Assembly (NCBI GenBank): GCA_964020155.1
Contig: OZ026568.1
Location: forward strand, 1,194,159 to 1,258,158
Direction of reading: 5' to 3'
DNA length: 64,000 nucleotides
DNA from: Chondrilla cf. caribensis
Lineage: Eukaryota > Porifera > Demospongiae > Chondrillida > Chondrillidae
Shown: one piece after another, positions 1 through 12,600 of the stretch
Layout: each line of letters begins with the position of its first letter
Position numbering within the stretch: the stretch's first letter is position 1
Position numbers and translations under genes: made by a program
The notes under the pieces: generated by a model
Seen by the model: only the letters and a program-made list of their open reading frames with translations
What the model was told of the DNA's origin: nothing
Database searches by the model: none

Positions 1-1
1 T

Positions 2-127
2 CCTGCTAAGAGCCCCAACAACCCGAATGTACTTTATGACTCTGTTGTAGACAATGTTGGTAATCCTTCTATTTTTGTAGTTTTCTATGATGCTCAGGCC
101 TACCCTGAGTATCTCATTACTTACTAG
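2..127 (+). CDS. Terminal exon fragment of a PARP14-like ADP-ribosyltransferase (5' part outside window)
   Basis: An open frame begins at the window edge and ends at TAG 125-127. It encodes the last ~41 residues of a PARP catalytic domain, including the strand [17 protein letters not shown], which is typical of the PARP14/PARP10/PARP15 group. The residue at the third triad position (seven before the A of DAQ) is isoleucine, the mono-ADP-ribosyltransferase pattern. This is 'family A' of the terminal exons in this window. Near-identical family A copies occur at 1765-1915, 15986-16271 (minus), 34799-34851 (minus) and 45483-45756. This copy is the only one with no visible lesion, but the upstream part is missing, so it may be the end of a real gene or another duplicated solo exon. 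Confidence 0.6.
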   Translation, partial: PAKSPNNPNVLYDSVVDNVGNPSIFVVFYDAQAYPEYLITY

Positions 128-1190
128 TAGTACATAGTTAACTACAGCTAGGTGTGTACTATAGGTACCCAGTATAGTGTGTAGTGTATAATCTAGTCTG
201 TTTATAGATGCTGTGTGAGACAGCTTTACTTCTAGTAACTGAACATGAATGAATCATGGAACTACAGTAGCTAGTGTGTTTATATTCGAGAGGTAAGAAC
301 GAATCGATCACGAAGTATGTTACCATCCGGGAACATTCGCATTACGTTTTCATCGCTCATGTGTACACGTCCTATACGTTAGTTCCCCGGTAAAATGTTA
401 CACGCGTGAACGCGGGATATCCTGTTTGCCATTTCTTTGGACCAAGTTTGAGTTCAACTTTTATTGATTTAAAATGGCCGTCTCAAGTCTTCTAGGATAA
501 AAGAAAGAATCAGTGGATTAACTAAGGTTAGATTTCATGGTTTTCCCCACCTTCTTCAGTACTTATGGCAGTAAGGTATATATGAGTAAAATGGGATAAT
601 CCGATAACGGTATGCCGAATTTGAAATCTTCAGTTTGAATATCCAGCACCCGCTTACGGAAAGCATTTGCAAGTAACTGACTGCAGCTAATCGCCCTATT
701 CTGATTTATACCTTATGATTTTGATATACAGTAAAATTAGACAATATGAGGCAAACGTTTGACACCACTGGAGGAAAATCTCACCCTGTTTTACATTTCT
801 GTTTAATTCAACTTCATGAGTATAAATTTGGTCGCGCCGCTGTACGAAATACGAGGTTAATCGCGTGTAACTTTCTCAAACATTGATCTATCAGATAAGG
901 TCGAGTATCTATGTACCAATATATTATTAGAATGACATGGGGCACCTTGGAACTGGAGCAATGAAGTAACTAGGTTTGATGGTCTTGAACACACTTTACA
1001 TTGAGATATTGATACAGGTTCATGTTAACCAGGTGTACATATGTCCTGTAGAGCACACACTGGAAGGGTATACACAACTATACACTATTGTTATCTTCAC
1101 ATACCTGTGCTATTACCATTTACGCACATCTATGCAGTGTGTGGAAGTACATCGCTGAAGGTGCATTATGTTCTACATGTGCAGGTGAGC
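128..1190. other. Intergenic, no gene recognised
   Basis: The first ~60 bases after the stop (tacatagttaactacagcta region) are shared with the other family A PARP ends, so the duplicated unit extends past the stop codon. The rest is AT-rich unique-looking DNA. A short open frame at 976-1158 has no recognisable protein features. Confidence 0.5.
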
Positions 1191-1500
1191 AGCCTTCTAC
1201 TTGGGACGGAATACTGATTGACCCTACTACCAGGAGTGAGGTTATTTGTCACTAGATGGACCTCCTGGCACACTGCAGCAAGTACAAGATGTCAATCAAG
1301 CCTTCCACTGGACCATAAACCCTAGGCCTGGTACCCATATTGAAGGAACGTCCCTGGTTGACCAGAATAGTAAGAAGGTACAACGAGTTCAGAATCCAAA
1401 ACTTTGGAGACAGTATGTGGCAAGTAAAGTGATGGATAAAGACAACCCACAAAGATGTCAAAATGAGAGAAGACTCTTTCATGGATGTCCTCAGGATGTA
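1191..1500 (+). pseudogene. Decayed PARP catalytic-domain first exon
   Basis: A splice acceptor (tgtgcag) precedes a stretch matching exon 8 of the PARP gene at 14245-14622. It carries the conserved RVQNPKLWRQY-type helix and the NERRLFHGC motif with the triad histidine. Read from the acceptor, the frame hits TAG at 1255-1257, and the PARP-like frame resumes one base shifted. The stretch therefore has a frameshift and is not translatable as one exon. After the histidine motif the sequence runs into a (GT)n array instead of the [17 protein letters not shown] continuation seen in gene A. With 1765-1915 it forms one broken PARP end. Confidence 0.7.
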
Positions 1501-1540
1501 TGTACAGTCGCATTAGCACAATCTCTCAATGTGTTTCCCT

Positions 1541-1546
<6 letters not shown>

Positions 1547-1591
<45 letters not shown>
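1547..1591. repeat. (GT)n microsatellite
   Basis: Pure GT dinucleotide run between two pieces of a PARP pseudogene. It lies where the intron between the two catalytic exons would be. Confidence 0.95.
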
Positions 1592-1592
<1 letters not shown>

Positions 1593-1697
1593 TGTGGTGT
1601 ACATATCTGATTCTGTTGCTGTGCTACTAACATTCAAATTTATTCTCAATTCATTCACACTTACAGCTACGCTTCACAACTAAGGGATGCATTCTGC

Positions 1698-1915
1698 TTG
1701 AGATGTGAGTTATTCTGCTGGATATACTGAGCCAGATGGAGGTCTCTAGTATGAAGAGTCCTCCAGCTAAGAGTCCCACCAACCCGAATGTACTTTATGA
1801 CTCTGTTGTAGACAAAGTTGCTAATCCTTCTCTATTTTTGTAGTTTTCTATGATGCTCAGGCCTACCCTGAGTATCTCATTACTTACTGGCAGTACATAG
1901 TTAACTACAGCTAGG
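1698..1915 (+). pseudogene. Decayed PARP catalytic-domain last exon (family A)
   Basis: From 1765 the sequence follows the family A terminal exon ([14 protein letters not shown], then a [19 protein letters not shown] end). It has an in-frame TAG near 1747, a two-base insertion around 1833 that shifts the frame, and the usual stop TAG changed to TGG, with the next stop at 1913-1915. The conserved glycine-rich YGKG segment is missing. The copy is the reverse complement of the 15.99-16.1 kb relic, including flanks. It is part of a larger inverted duplication (about 1.75-2.55 kb versus 15.05-16.1 kb). Confidence 0.75.
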
Positions 1916-2439
1916 TGTGTACTATAGGTACTGAGTGCAGTGTGTAGTGTAGTCTAGTCCGTTTAATTATAATTATGTGTGAGATATTATATATTATAGC
2001 TTCACTTATGTGTAACTGATCATGTTATGCAAGTATAATTATTGAATGAATGAATCATTGATGTATTATCTATAGTGCACAATATTATTATATATTATAC
2101 AGTAACTCATGATCATTAATACAACATTATTATGTATCAAAGAATATGAAAAATTGCAGTACTTATACAATATTATGAATCATTATTATATTAATAATGG
2201 AGTATATTATGAATAATTGAATTGGCCTATATCATTGTTCCCATAGTACAGATGCTACTTGCCTCCGTAGTAGTCATACATGCTTCATAACATAACTATG
2301 CCTGTATGAACTGAATGTAGTAAACACGATCTTAATTCAATCAGTAGATCAAAAATTTTAAGGTAATACTATTACATCTAGTACGGTGGACACAGTTGTA
2401 CTACTGAAAACTACATCTAATAGTACTAGCTACAATCAC
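1916..2439. repeat. Spacer of an inverted duplication, AT-rich
   Basis: No coding potential seen. In reverse complement this stretch matches 15.46-15.98 kb, the spacer between the end of gene A and the minus-strand PARP relic. Matching landmarks include the tagctagtactattagatgta segment and the cttatgtgtaactgatca segment. It shows that a convergent pair of PARP ends was duplicated together with its spacer. Confidence 0.65.
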
Positions 2440-2539
2440 AATATGTACTTGCATCCGTTCCCATCAGGTGTGGAATAAGCATCTCTAGCAGAGTAGCTTG
2501 CATCTCTGGCAAAGTAAACTCCTTTACCGTAGACAGTAA
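2440..2539 (-). pseudogene. Truncated copy of the last exon of PARP gene A
   Basis: On the minus strand, a TTCTAG acceptor (2540-2545) is followed by a nearly identical copy of the start of gene A exon 9: [20 protein letters not shown] and on to DGNGCKYI. The match then breaks into the sequence that lies about 300 bp further downstream in gene A. The copy therefore lost the rest of the catalytic exon and its stop. It abuts a 200-N gap on its 5' side. Confidence 0.85.
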
Positions 2540-2551
2540 CTAGAAGATACA

Positions 2552-2751
2552 NNNNNNNNNNNNNNNNNNNNNNNNNNNNNNNNNNNNNNNNNNNNNNNNN
2601 NNNNNNNNNNNNNNNNNNNNNNNNNNNNNNNNNNNNNNNNNNNNNNNNNNNNNNNNNNNNNNNNNNNNNNNNNNNNNNNNNNNNNNNNNNNNNNNNNNNN
2701 NNNNNNNNNNNNNNNNNNNNNNNNNNNNNNNNNNNNNNNNNNNNNNNNNNN
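2552..2751. other. Assembly gap (200 N)
   Basis: Exactly 200 N, a conventional placeholder for unknown distance. By comparison with gene A, the missing DNA should correspond to the 17-bp minisatellite intron (about 14.74-15.02 kb), a plausible cause of assembly failure. Confidence 0.95.
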
Positions 2752-2805
2752 GGATACAATAGATAAATCCCTCCTTGGGTTGGTACATGGGAAATTGTAC
2801 TCACT

Positions 2806-2854
2806 GCAAAAGACTAATTGACCTCGGGCTGCACCCTCGGTCAATTAGTTTTGC
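2806..2854. repeat. Small hairpin-forming inverted repeat
   Basis: The left arm 2806-2823 (gcaaaagactaattgacc) pairs with the right arm 2839-2854 (ggtcaattagttttgc), apart from two extra bases in the left arm, across a 15-base loop. It could be the remains of a miniature inverted-repeat element. Confidence 0.7.
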
Positions 2855-2994
2855 ATATCATGATAGAAGTAAACAGCCAATGATACACACATGCATACAT
2901 ACCATTACTACACATGTAGGTACGTATTTTGTATTTTACAGATAGATGGCCAAAACATATTTTTGTGTACTTGGAAACTGCTGGTAAACTGCTG

Positions 2995-3145
2995 CTATGG
3001 GCCGCTGGTATAACTGTCGCTATGGGTCGCTGGTATAATTGCCGCTATGGGCTACTCCTATAACTGCAGTTATGGGCTGCTCCCATCATAACTGCTGCTA
3101 TGGGTCGCTGGCATAACTGCTGCTATGGGCTGCTGGTATAATGGC
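2995..3145. repeat. Degenerate ~25-bp tandem repeat
   Basis: About six diverged units built on gctatgggctgctggtataa. The paralogous block at 35.95 kb has roughly one unit, so the array expanded or contracted after duplication. Confidence 0.8.
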
Positions 3146-4589
3146 ATAGCTATCAAACAATTCATCACATCATCAAACTCTAGTACTACATTTGCATATG
3201 TGAAGATACACATTATTGAGTCACCTCAACCTATACTTTTACCATTATGACTGACTTTTGTGAATATGCTTATAACTGTCTTTATCAAAAAAACCCATCT
3301 AGGCAGAAATGCGTTCAGTCGAAAAACAACTCCACGGCAAATAAGTTATGTAAAATTAATTTGGGTTTAGAGTGAGGTAATTACAATAGAAACTCACAAT
3401 AGAACCTTTCAATAGAATAGAATATTAAGTTGAAGCACTCAGACAAACCTTATTTAATTCAAAAAGTCGTCCCTCTACTTGAACGTAGTAAAGACGGCCA
3501 TTTTAAATGATCAAATAGAATGGAATTTCTAACTGGGTCTAAAAAACGGCAAAAGGCTATTCCGCGCGTCACCTTATTATGTCTGCTTTTAGACCGAAGA
3601 TGGTAATCAGTTTTAAATGTCTGGAGAAAGGGCGGTGAAGCATTATGTTGTTTTCGCGACATTCCTTAGGGGATTTACCCTGGTTTTCGTAATACTTTGC
3701 ACAAGTTTTCGTTAACTTTGTGAGCTCCTGACGATCGCTATTTTATTAACCTTAAGACTTAAAGCATGAGTTTGGAGGTACATGCAGTTTAATTTAAATA
3801 TTATGTTTTATCAAAATATCATGAAATTCATTTATCCCTCACCAGGTGGTAAAATCATCCTTGTAATGTTTTATGACGTAGACAAGACTAACGAACCAAG
3901 CAAACCAGAAATGCCTACATACAGCTTGCTTTCTACTATTCGTGAACTTGAAAAGTAAGTACAAACATAGATGAAACAGTTTCGGTGGAATAATTTCTAC
4001 TGCAAATCAGTTGTGCTTAATTTGTATTGTTGTTGTATCAGATGGGACCACATAGTTTAGAGTGTCTATGATGGGACTAAGAGAAACGTGTATGCTAACC
4101 AAGAGTGTGTACTATGTTGGACTGTGCAATAAGCGAGTTGTACTCTATTTTCAAAAATTACGTAAGACAAATGATTTTGGGTCCTGATTTCCAAATCTGT
4201 TTGTATAATATATTAAAAATTTAGTTATGTATTATGTTGTGTGGGCAGAACGAAAGTGCTGAGTATACAAATATTTACACTACGTGCATACTTCCCTCTG
4301 CTAGTTCTTGCCTATAATATAGCAATTCATTGTTCAGCTAAAACAACAATGCTACTTGAGAATTAGTATACAATTATATTATTTTATATAGAAACATCCC
4401 ACATAATAACTAAAGTACCTTTGGTAGGGCTGTAGGGATACAGACACACTAGCTTGGTCATTAACACGGGCTTTTCCCTTGTAAACACACTCAAGTCAAA
4501 GTGTCTATATATACAGCCCTACCAGAGGTGCTTCAGTTATTGCATGTATTCAACTCATTCACTTGTACGTATACCCGCACACACACCAC

Positions 4590-4619
4590 AAATGCAAGGT
4601 CTGTCACATGACCAGCTGT
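4590..4619 (-). pseudogene. Relic of a spartin 3' exon
   Basis: On the minus strand this stretch matches the end of the spartin exon at 46459-46531 (encoding GHVTDLAL), including the CTGGTCATGTGACAGACC core, but lacks the rest of the exon. It lies beside a 35-bp perfect inverted repeat. In the paralogous block the equivalent fragment is at 37757-37783 on the + strand. Confidence 0.7.
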
Positions 4620-4622
4620 TTT

Positions 4623-5004
4623 TGCTTAAAGGAAGCAGCACACTCGTTACGAGCGTATAACCCATGTCCACACATTAACATCCACACTTTGTATTTGTAA
4701 AGTAGTCACACATGTTGTGTATTCATATTATGGAATACCATCCCATAGTCCATCTGTAGAGGTCACCAACTACAAATGTGCCAGCTAATTGAAATGATTC
4801 TTTGAATTCATTACTTCCGAAGAACTGTATGTAATATAATTTATACATATTATTGCATGTATCGTTTGTACAAAGGTATTACGTAACTTCTTGGAATAAC
4901 TACAGGTGAGGTGTCTCAGAGGCCAATATAGGGCTGGTTGTAGCCAATCTCACTCATTCGTATGTGTTCTACGCTCGTAACGAGTGTGCTGCTTCCTTTA
5001 AGCA
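4623..5004. repeat. Perfect 35-bp inverted repeat spanning ~380 bp
   Basis: Arm 4623-4657 (starting tgcttaaaggaagcagcaca) is the exact reverse complement of arm 4970-5004. The arms are 312 bases apart. The outer boundary at 5004 is also where homology to the 36-37.7 kb block changes. This suggests either a fold-back element or a local inversion break. Confidence 0.85.
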
Positions 5005-5149
5005 GGTAATGCTGTTATTCAAATTCACCGACTAGTTGTTACTGGTGTCGATCTTTACATGTGTATGTAATATGTCACAAGTCGTATTTGAGCTTTGTAC
5101 TTTAATGTATGCTCTATGGTTCTTCTGAATAGTGGAATTTGTGAAGAAG

Positions 5150-6250
5150 ATGTCGTCAGCCTCTGAGTCAGATGAGGACGAAATCGCAGTTTGGCTGAAA
5201 GTGACCAATGTCACTGATGCTCTCACCAAAGATGACCTGATTGCCTACTTCCAGACAGCTAGATGTTGTAGTGGTGTGGTGAAAGAGATGCTACTGGGGT
5301 TGGAAGGACTCCCGTGCAACCAGGCTGTTGTTGGAATCAGTGATATTGATGAGCAAGGTTGGTAGACTTAATCCTTATAATATAGAGTCCTGAAACTGTT
5401 TGAATCATTGTGTTAACACTGTTGTTAGACATTCCCAGAGGGTTCTGGATATAGTCAGGTTGTTGTGGTATTAGTATCTATGGTATAACCAAATTAATTG
5501 ATATTTGAATATCAACTATACTGTACTGTATATGTGAATATATGTGGCCTGTAAGCTTATGTAACCACTATGCCACTGTTTAGGAGTATTCTTTGTGAAG
5601 CTGTCAGTTACCAACAGTTTGTTAGCACTTTTGAGGAAAGATAGGACAGTATTTTTCTTGGTAATAATACATCAAATGGTTCGGTTACGACATTCGAGGC
5701 AAAAACCTTCTATAGAACAGTTGTCGGTAATAGTGACTGGTATAGTAATTTTCCTGAATAACCAGGTGGCCCACTGTGCTGACTGTAGCTATAGGTTGTT
5801 ATTCTGTGTTATTGAACCCGGTGTACTGGCACTGTGTAAGCATTCATCTGTATTTCTATATTTGGTTATGACATCATTTTTGTGGGTTTTCATGGTATTG
5901 TAATAATACCAACACTCAGAATTCATGAGAAACATAGTTAGGAATCTAGGAACAGGAATGGCATACCATTTTCATTGTGAGGTCGCATTGATAGTTTATG
6001 GAGAACTGTTGTTGTGGTTGTTGTGCTGTTTGTACCAAGAAAAATATACCAATTCAAAGTCATAAGCTATCCCCCACATGCACACTGTGGGTGTAACTCC
6101 CACAGTATTGCAATTTCCAAAGAAAGCGTTGATTAAATGCATTCCTCATGCAATAATCTGACTGTCCCCTTGAGCATGCAATGAATAACAGTTCGGACTT
6201 CGGACTAAATGCCCAGTATATGCACACGCACATGCACACGCACATGCACA

Positions 6251-6314
<64 letters not shown>

Positions 6315-6377
6315 CACACACACACACACACACACACACACGCATGTACACACACATGCACACACACACACACACAT

Positions 6378-6410
<33 letters not shown>

Positions 6411-6421
6411 TGCACGCACGT

Positions 6422-6486
<65 letters not shown>

Positions 6487-6603
6487 CACACACACACACA
6501 TGCACACACACACACACACACACACACGCATGTACACACACACGCACACACACACACACACATGCGCACATACACACACACACACACTCACATGCACGCA
6601 CGT

Positions 6604-6661
<58 letters not shown>

Positions 6662-9600
6662 CATAATAAGCATAGCATGATGCAAATATCCCATATTGGC
6701 AAATGTACTAGTTTGTGATTATAAGTTTTTTATTTGAAATTGTAGGAATTAAGAAAATGCTTAAGGGTAAACATGTTCTGAAGACGGTGACAATCAAAGT
6801 AACCAGAACTGATGCCCCAGACGAATCACTCAGAGCACAAGCTCATCACCTTGAAGAATCGTCAAGCTTGGAGTATGAATCACAGCGGGATTCTGAAGTT
6901 GAAGCATCATTTGATTCTCAAGTGTACACCAGCACAGATTTAGGAAATTCGCTGGAAACCTCATCCTATCAGCCGTATTTGGATTCAGCTGTAGAAAGTA
7001 GCATGGGAGAGGGGAAAAAGGCCACAGAATTCGAATCCCTTCAAAGTGTCCAGAGAAGTTTATCTACTGTCTCCACTCCAGTTGTGAAAGTTGATGGGAT
7101 TCAATCAAGCTGGCATGATCCTAAGGAAATATTGGAAATGGTATTTGATGAGGAAGAAATGATTATTTCTGAGATCTCTGTGAAAGACAACTCAGCTTAT
7201 GTCACTTTTGACAGTTGTGAAGGTATGTCTGCATGTATAGTACGTATGTATGTAGGCATGACTGTATAAGACTAGTGGGACCATGGGACTTCCTATGCCT
7301 GGTCTAGTTCAAGTATCTAATTCACAACACTGCCTTGATTCAACAACTCTTGACAAAGTCATGGTCGCGCACATTACGTGGAGGTGTCATCATTTTTTCC
7401 ACTACTATAACTACTGCAAATGGATTTGCTATAGACCATACAGTCGTTGGAAAGACCTGCAAATCACATATGGTCAACATGTAAAATGTTCAGATTTTAT
7501 AACCTTTCTCCCATCCAGTTGCTGAGCATGTTGCCTCAATGTCGTGGGATGCCATGGGTGTGAATCTCCAAGTGTCCTTGTTCAGCAGAGAATCTGACCC
7601 GATCAAAGAAATCCTCGGGGGTTATGGTCACGAGGATGTTATCGTTCTGGACAAGATTCCAGAGAATGTTTCTGATGATCACCTCACTAACTATTTGGAG
7701 GCCGTGACAAGGTTGGATGAAAATGATGATTTCATTGTCAAACGGAGGAAGACTCAAGCCCTAATGATGCTCAATGTTGCACATAATGGTAAGTACTATC
7801 CAATGACATGTATACTTGTCAGCTAAGGATGCATATCCAAACTGTAGACTGACACTTTTGACACCTATGGTGCTAAACCTCGAGTCTAAATTTGTCATGC
7901 TACATGCAGTATGTAATGTTGTGCATATGCAATAGATTGTTTTACTACAGTGTTTGCTATTTTTGTTTCAATACAGAAGACGAAATTGTTACAGTGATGG
8001 AGAAGATATCTACCCCTAGACGTCGCCTTCTCGGCCAAATTGTGCTGAAGGTTTCAAGACTGTCTCCGATTGATGGGATTCTTGTGTCCAACATAAAAGA
8101 TGACCGCTGTAAGGAAGAATTCTTAAAATTTTACTTTGCCAAGCCGAAACAGTCTGGAGGCAAAAACGTGAAAGATGCAAAAGTCATTGCCAGGGGAAAA
8201 GCCACTGTAACCTTTGAAGATCCTGAAGGTGATTTTCTTTCTTAAGATATCATTAATTGTCTGACTTTCAAAGAGTATACCATTTAGAATTTTACATAGT
8301 GTAACCTACAGTAGCTACCTGTTGGCTCACCCACATTCCAGTAGCTTGTAGTTGTGTAAACTTTGGTGTAATTGTTATTGTTTGACTTAATTGAATGGAC
8401 ACATGTTTCCATGTCAACAAGTGTAAACAATGAAAATAGCAGCTGAATCATCCATGCATTCTTAGATTGAAACTACTTGAAAATTCACCGATACTTGAAC
8501 ACCTACGTACGTATGCTGTTAGTACTCTATATGTGTTGTAACATGTGAGTGAATTCAATGCACACTTCTTGTTTCTTTCCTCTTTAGTTGTGAATGGTGT
8601 CCTTGCCAGAGATCACATGAAATCTTTGGGAGATAATGTTGAACTCCAGGCCTATCACCCCATTCTCACTCCGTGGTTCGCTACTTCCGAAGCAGAAGTT
8701 CGCCAAGAGAGAGCAAAGACTGTGAAGCACTCAAAATTTTCACACACCTTGTCTCCTGTACTCTGTGAGAACTTTCACAAGTGTAATCGCGTAGATCATA
8801 TCAATGACAGATTTAAGGAGAATAAACTTCGTGCTTCCGCAGAACTGGATCGGACACAATCCAAGATCCGTATTGTCCCACTTCAGGGGAGTGAATATAA
8901 TCCACAGTGGGTTGAGCAGTGCAGGGAGTTGGTGGAGGAATATGTTGCAGGCTTTGCAGAAGTGGCCATCCCTATTCCTGCCAACGTGGCTGGTGTGGTG
9001 TATCCTGTCATTTTAGCTAAAACAGCCCACCTCAATGTCAACATCGCCCTCTCGGATGGAAGTAATGAGGTACTGATAGCTGGAAATGCCGATGACATCG
9101 AGACGTTGAGGAAATCGGTAGAGACCATTGTGCATAAAAACCTTGATACAGTGAAGGACATTAAACTCTCAGCTAGCGTATTGGTGTATATCAAGGAGTG
9201 TGTGTTTGACAAGTTGCGTGCACAGCATCCCGATGTGTTATTCGAGGTTAACCTACCAAAAGGTATTCTGAATGTCAGCGGAAAGGCTGCTACCTGTGCA
9301 GCCTTTGAAGAAGATGTGAAGAAGCTGTCTCCCTATGCCGTTGAAGCATCCTTGTCAGCTGAAGCCCTTCGTCTACTAGTAAGCCCACATGGAAAGCAGC
9401 TCCTACGAAAAATACTATCTCGTTCAGATTCGGTGACATCGCACTTCACCACAGAAGATGGTACAAACACAGAAAGTAGTATTTCTCCTGTTACTGCATT
9501 GTACATTGTTGCAGCTGATAAGAAGCAAGCAGAAGGCGTTGCTCAGGCTCTTCAACAAGCCATAACAATGGATACAGTACCTGCTCCCAATGAGTTTCAC

Positions 9601-12600
9601 AACATCATACAGTTGGACAGCTGGAGCGTCACAAAGAGTAGTTTGGAGCCGCAGTATACAGCTTTTCTGATGCCTTGTCTCAATTCCACTGACTGTGGAA
9701 TTACTGTAGTGTGTGCCACTGAGAACATGCAGAAATTGAAGGAGGAACTCACCTCTTTCATGAAGAAGGAATGCTATGCCGAGGATCAAATTGCCTTGGA
9801 ACGAGGCCAGTGGCAGTACCTTCAGCAGTATTCGGAGGCGTGGACCCAGCTTTGGAGACAAATGGAAGATGCCGGTTTGAACTGTCGTAAGCCAAAGAAA
9901 AACAGTACCACGTTTGTCATCTACTTGCAAGGGGAAGCGAGTCCAGTGAGGAAGTTCTCCGGAGAAGTTCGTAGGTTGCGTGAGTCAATCATCAAGGACA
10001 AACTGGAGTTGGCTCAACCAGCTGTTGTTCATTACTTCCTCTCTGATAATGGCAGAATGCAAGTTGCAGGTTTGGGCCATGAAAATGAAGCTGTCGTTGA
10101 AATTGTCACCCAAAAGGAAGATGAGGAAGAGCAGAAAGCTATAGGAGAAATAGAGAAACCCAAACACCATCGACTTTGCAGTGGAACTATTTCTGGAGGC
10201 AAGAATGTTCAAGTTATGTTTGGCGACTTAACAGAGTTTTCAACTGATGTCATTGTCAATGCAGCAAATGTGAAGTTGAATCATTCTGGTGGTATTGCAG
10301 GGGCCATTGCTCGTAAAGGTGGTCCAATTATTCAAGAAGACTCTGTGAAATATATCAACAGCCACGGTAAACTCGATGTTGGCGATGCAATTCTCGCAAA
10401 GAATCCTGGAAACCTCCCCTGCAAGGCTGTTGTTCATGCCGTCGGTCCAATATGGAAAGGTGGGAAGGAAAATGAAGAAGCCTTTCTCTCCAAAGCAGTA
10501 CGTGAGAGCCTGCAAGTGGCATCCAAGAAGTACTCCTCCATATCTTTCCCTGCTATCAGTTCAGGCATTTATCGTGTTCCTGTGGATGTGTGTGCTCGAG
10601 CCATTTTCAAAGGCATACTGGATTTCTATCGCAAGAACCCCAAGAGCACCATTGACATCACAATCATGCTATTTCAGAAGAGCCAAATTGATGCTTTCAT
10701 GCGAGCAGCATCGGATCACATGCAGAACGTGGAGACCTATTCACCTGAAGTGATATTTCCCACAGAAAGCCAGTATGCCATGATTACGTCTGATCCAGCC
10801 ACTCAGCCGTCTGCTCATCTGTCGTCCAGACGCCCCACAGTCAAGAAAAAGGCTGTCTCTTCTGCTATTGAACTGAAAAAAGGGAATATTGCAGACATTA
10901 AGGTAGGTCAACGTCATGTCACTAATAATATCGATGGGGGTGAGACTGGACTTAGAGCGTGTTGGGCTTCTGCCAAAAATAGTCAAACCTACCGATTCTT
11001 GAAAATGTGGTCTTAAAAGTAGGTGGTCACTTACTCAATGAGGTTGTTTGTTGCAGTTGCACACAACTGTAATGTACTATAGCCTCAAAAAGGCCCCATG
11101 CGGTTCTTCATAATTGTTGTGGTTCATATAGCTATTGCTGAATCCCAACAAATTTTCATAGCTACAAAATGCAAAAGTTATGCTCTAGCTGTAACGGTGA
11201 GAAGAGGCTGTCCATCAGGGGTAAAACTCATTCCAGAGAGGATTTGAGCAAGTAATTTGAGGTTTCCATAGGCTGTGTGTAGCCCACGTGTTTTAACTGC
11301 AAATTACTTGTTGGATCTAAAAACCGAAATTGATGTTTCAGTTTGCATTGTACACATGATTTGCTCAAGCCATACTATTATCATACATGTTTCCATCTAA
11401 TAGGCTGATGTTCTGGTGTGTAGCTCTTCTGATCTACTGAGAATGGATCAGGGTGCTATTGCAAGATCCTTTTTGACTAAGGGAGGCAAAGAACTACAGG
11501 ACGAGTGTGATCAGTACATCAGTGATGAGGGAAGGGTCCCCCTTTGGAGTATCGCCACAACTGGAAGTGGAAAGCTCCCATGTCAGTATGTCGTCCACGC
11601 GGTTGCGGCTGAATATGAAGGACCGGCAAGTGAAAAGGTGACTTGATGTACTGAGTCAGCCACTGAGCTGTGTATTAATTTGGACTAGATCCTAATGTAT
11701 GAGGAAGGTCTTTTAGGGACCTACGTAACTCGAGTGGTGATTGTTAGCCATTTTGTTCAGTATGGCCACACCCATATGGCACCTGTATGGGACTGGTTTA
11801 TATATGTATTATTTTATATACAATATGCTAATTAATTTGGCGATGTTTTATTTTACACCTTCGCAGGAAATGGAAGCTATGGTGATAAAAATAATGGAGG
11901 AATGTGATAGACTTCAAGTGACGTCAGTGGCCATCCCTGCTATTGGCACAGGAGCTTTGGGATTCTCAGACCAGGTCATCACCAGCATCATGGTACGGAC
12001 CATATCCAGCTATCTGGAGAGATCCCCGTACACCTCCATCAAGAAGGTCATCCTTGTGGCATTCTTGGATACCACGTTCAAAAAATTTCAAGATGAGATG
12101 GGAGTCTCCCTTCCTGATACTCCTGAATTGTCATTAGGTGGAATGAGTGTCATTCGCTCTTTCAAGTGTGAGACTGTAATGGTCGATATCATTCGTGGAG
12201 ACATCACTGATGACAACAGTGAGGGTCTGGTCAATACGGCAAGCCCTGACCTCAAGTTGAACAACTTTGGCGTCCAGAAGGCCTTCCTGCAGAAAGGTGG
12301 TTATAAACTCGAGGGAATTTGCAAACAAGCATATCGGACATACGGCAAACTGAAGAGTAAGAAAGTCATTGTTACAAGTTCGGCAGGGAGCCTCAAGTGT
12401 AGGAAGATTCTCCATGTCTTGTCTCCCGAGAAAGCTAAAGGGCTAACGCAAACTATTGATGCAGTCCTTCAGAGAGCCGACAAGGAAGGTCTGTCTTCTT
12501 TGGCTCTACCAGCCATTGGAACTGGTAATCAAGGTCTGACAGTCGAGGAAGCTGCCAAATACTCTTGTGAGGCCATACACTCATTCAGCAAGGTACAGCA

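Larger units (their letters stand above)
2752..5149. repeat. Non-coding duplicated block upstream of PARP gene A
   Basis: From about 3.15 to 5.0 kb this DNA aligns with 35.98-37.75 kb, with many small differences. Shared landmarks are the acggccattttaaatga segment, the ggtaaaatcatccttgtaatg segment and the agggctggttgtagc segment. A short part (near 3.45-3.56 kb) recurs at 17.83-17.97 kb. No credible open frame was found; the short ORFs at 3459-3662 (-) and 4454-4660 (+) are not preserved in the other copy. It contains the 5' flank and presumably the promoter of gene A, but no core promoter element was convincing. Confidence 0.65.

Noticed and set aside
5595..5903. 102-aa + strand ORF with hydrophobic stretches
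   Set aside because: Lies in intron 1 of gene A, no splice-phase fit and no recognisable domain; composition is that of AT-rich intron.
6060..6718. Long His/Thr and Val/Cys open frames on both strands
   Set aside because: Produced by the (CA)n array; all frames of CA repeats are open. The same applies to 25138-25685, 33250-33711, 34789-35993, 47069-47410, 50219-50585, 51186-51539 and 53818-54202.
9424..9930. 168-aa minus ORF
   Set aside because: Antisense shadow of the large KH-like exon of gene A. The same reasoning removes 12529-13026 and 10240-10515.
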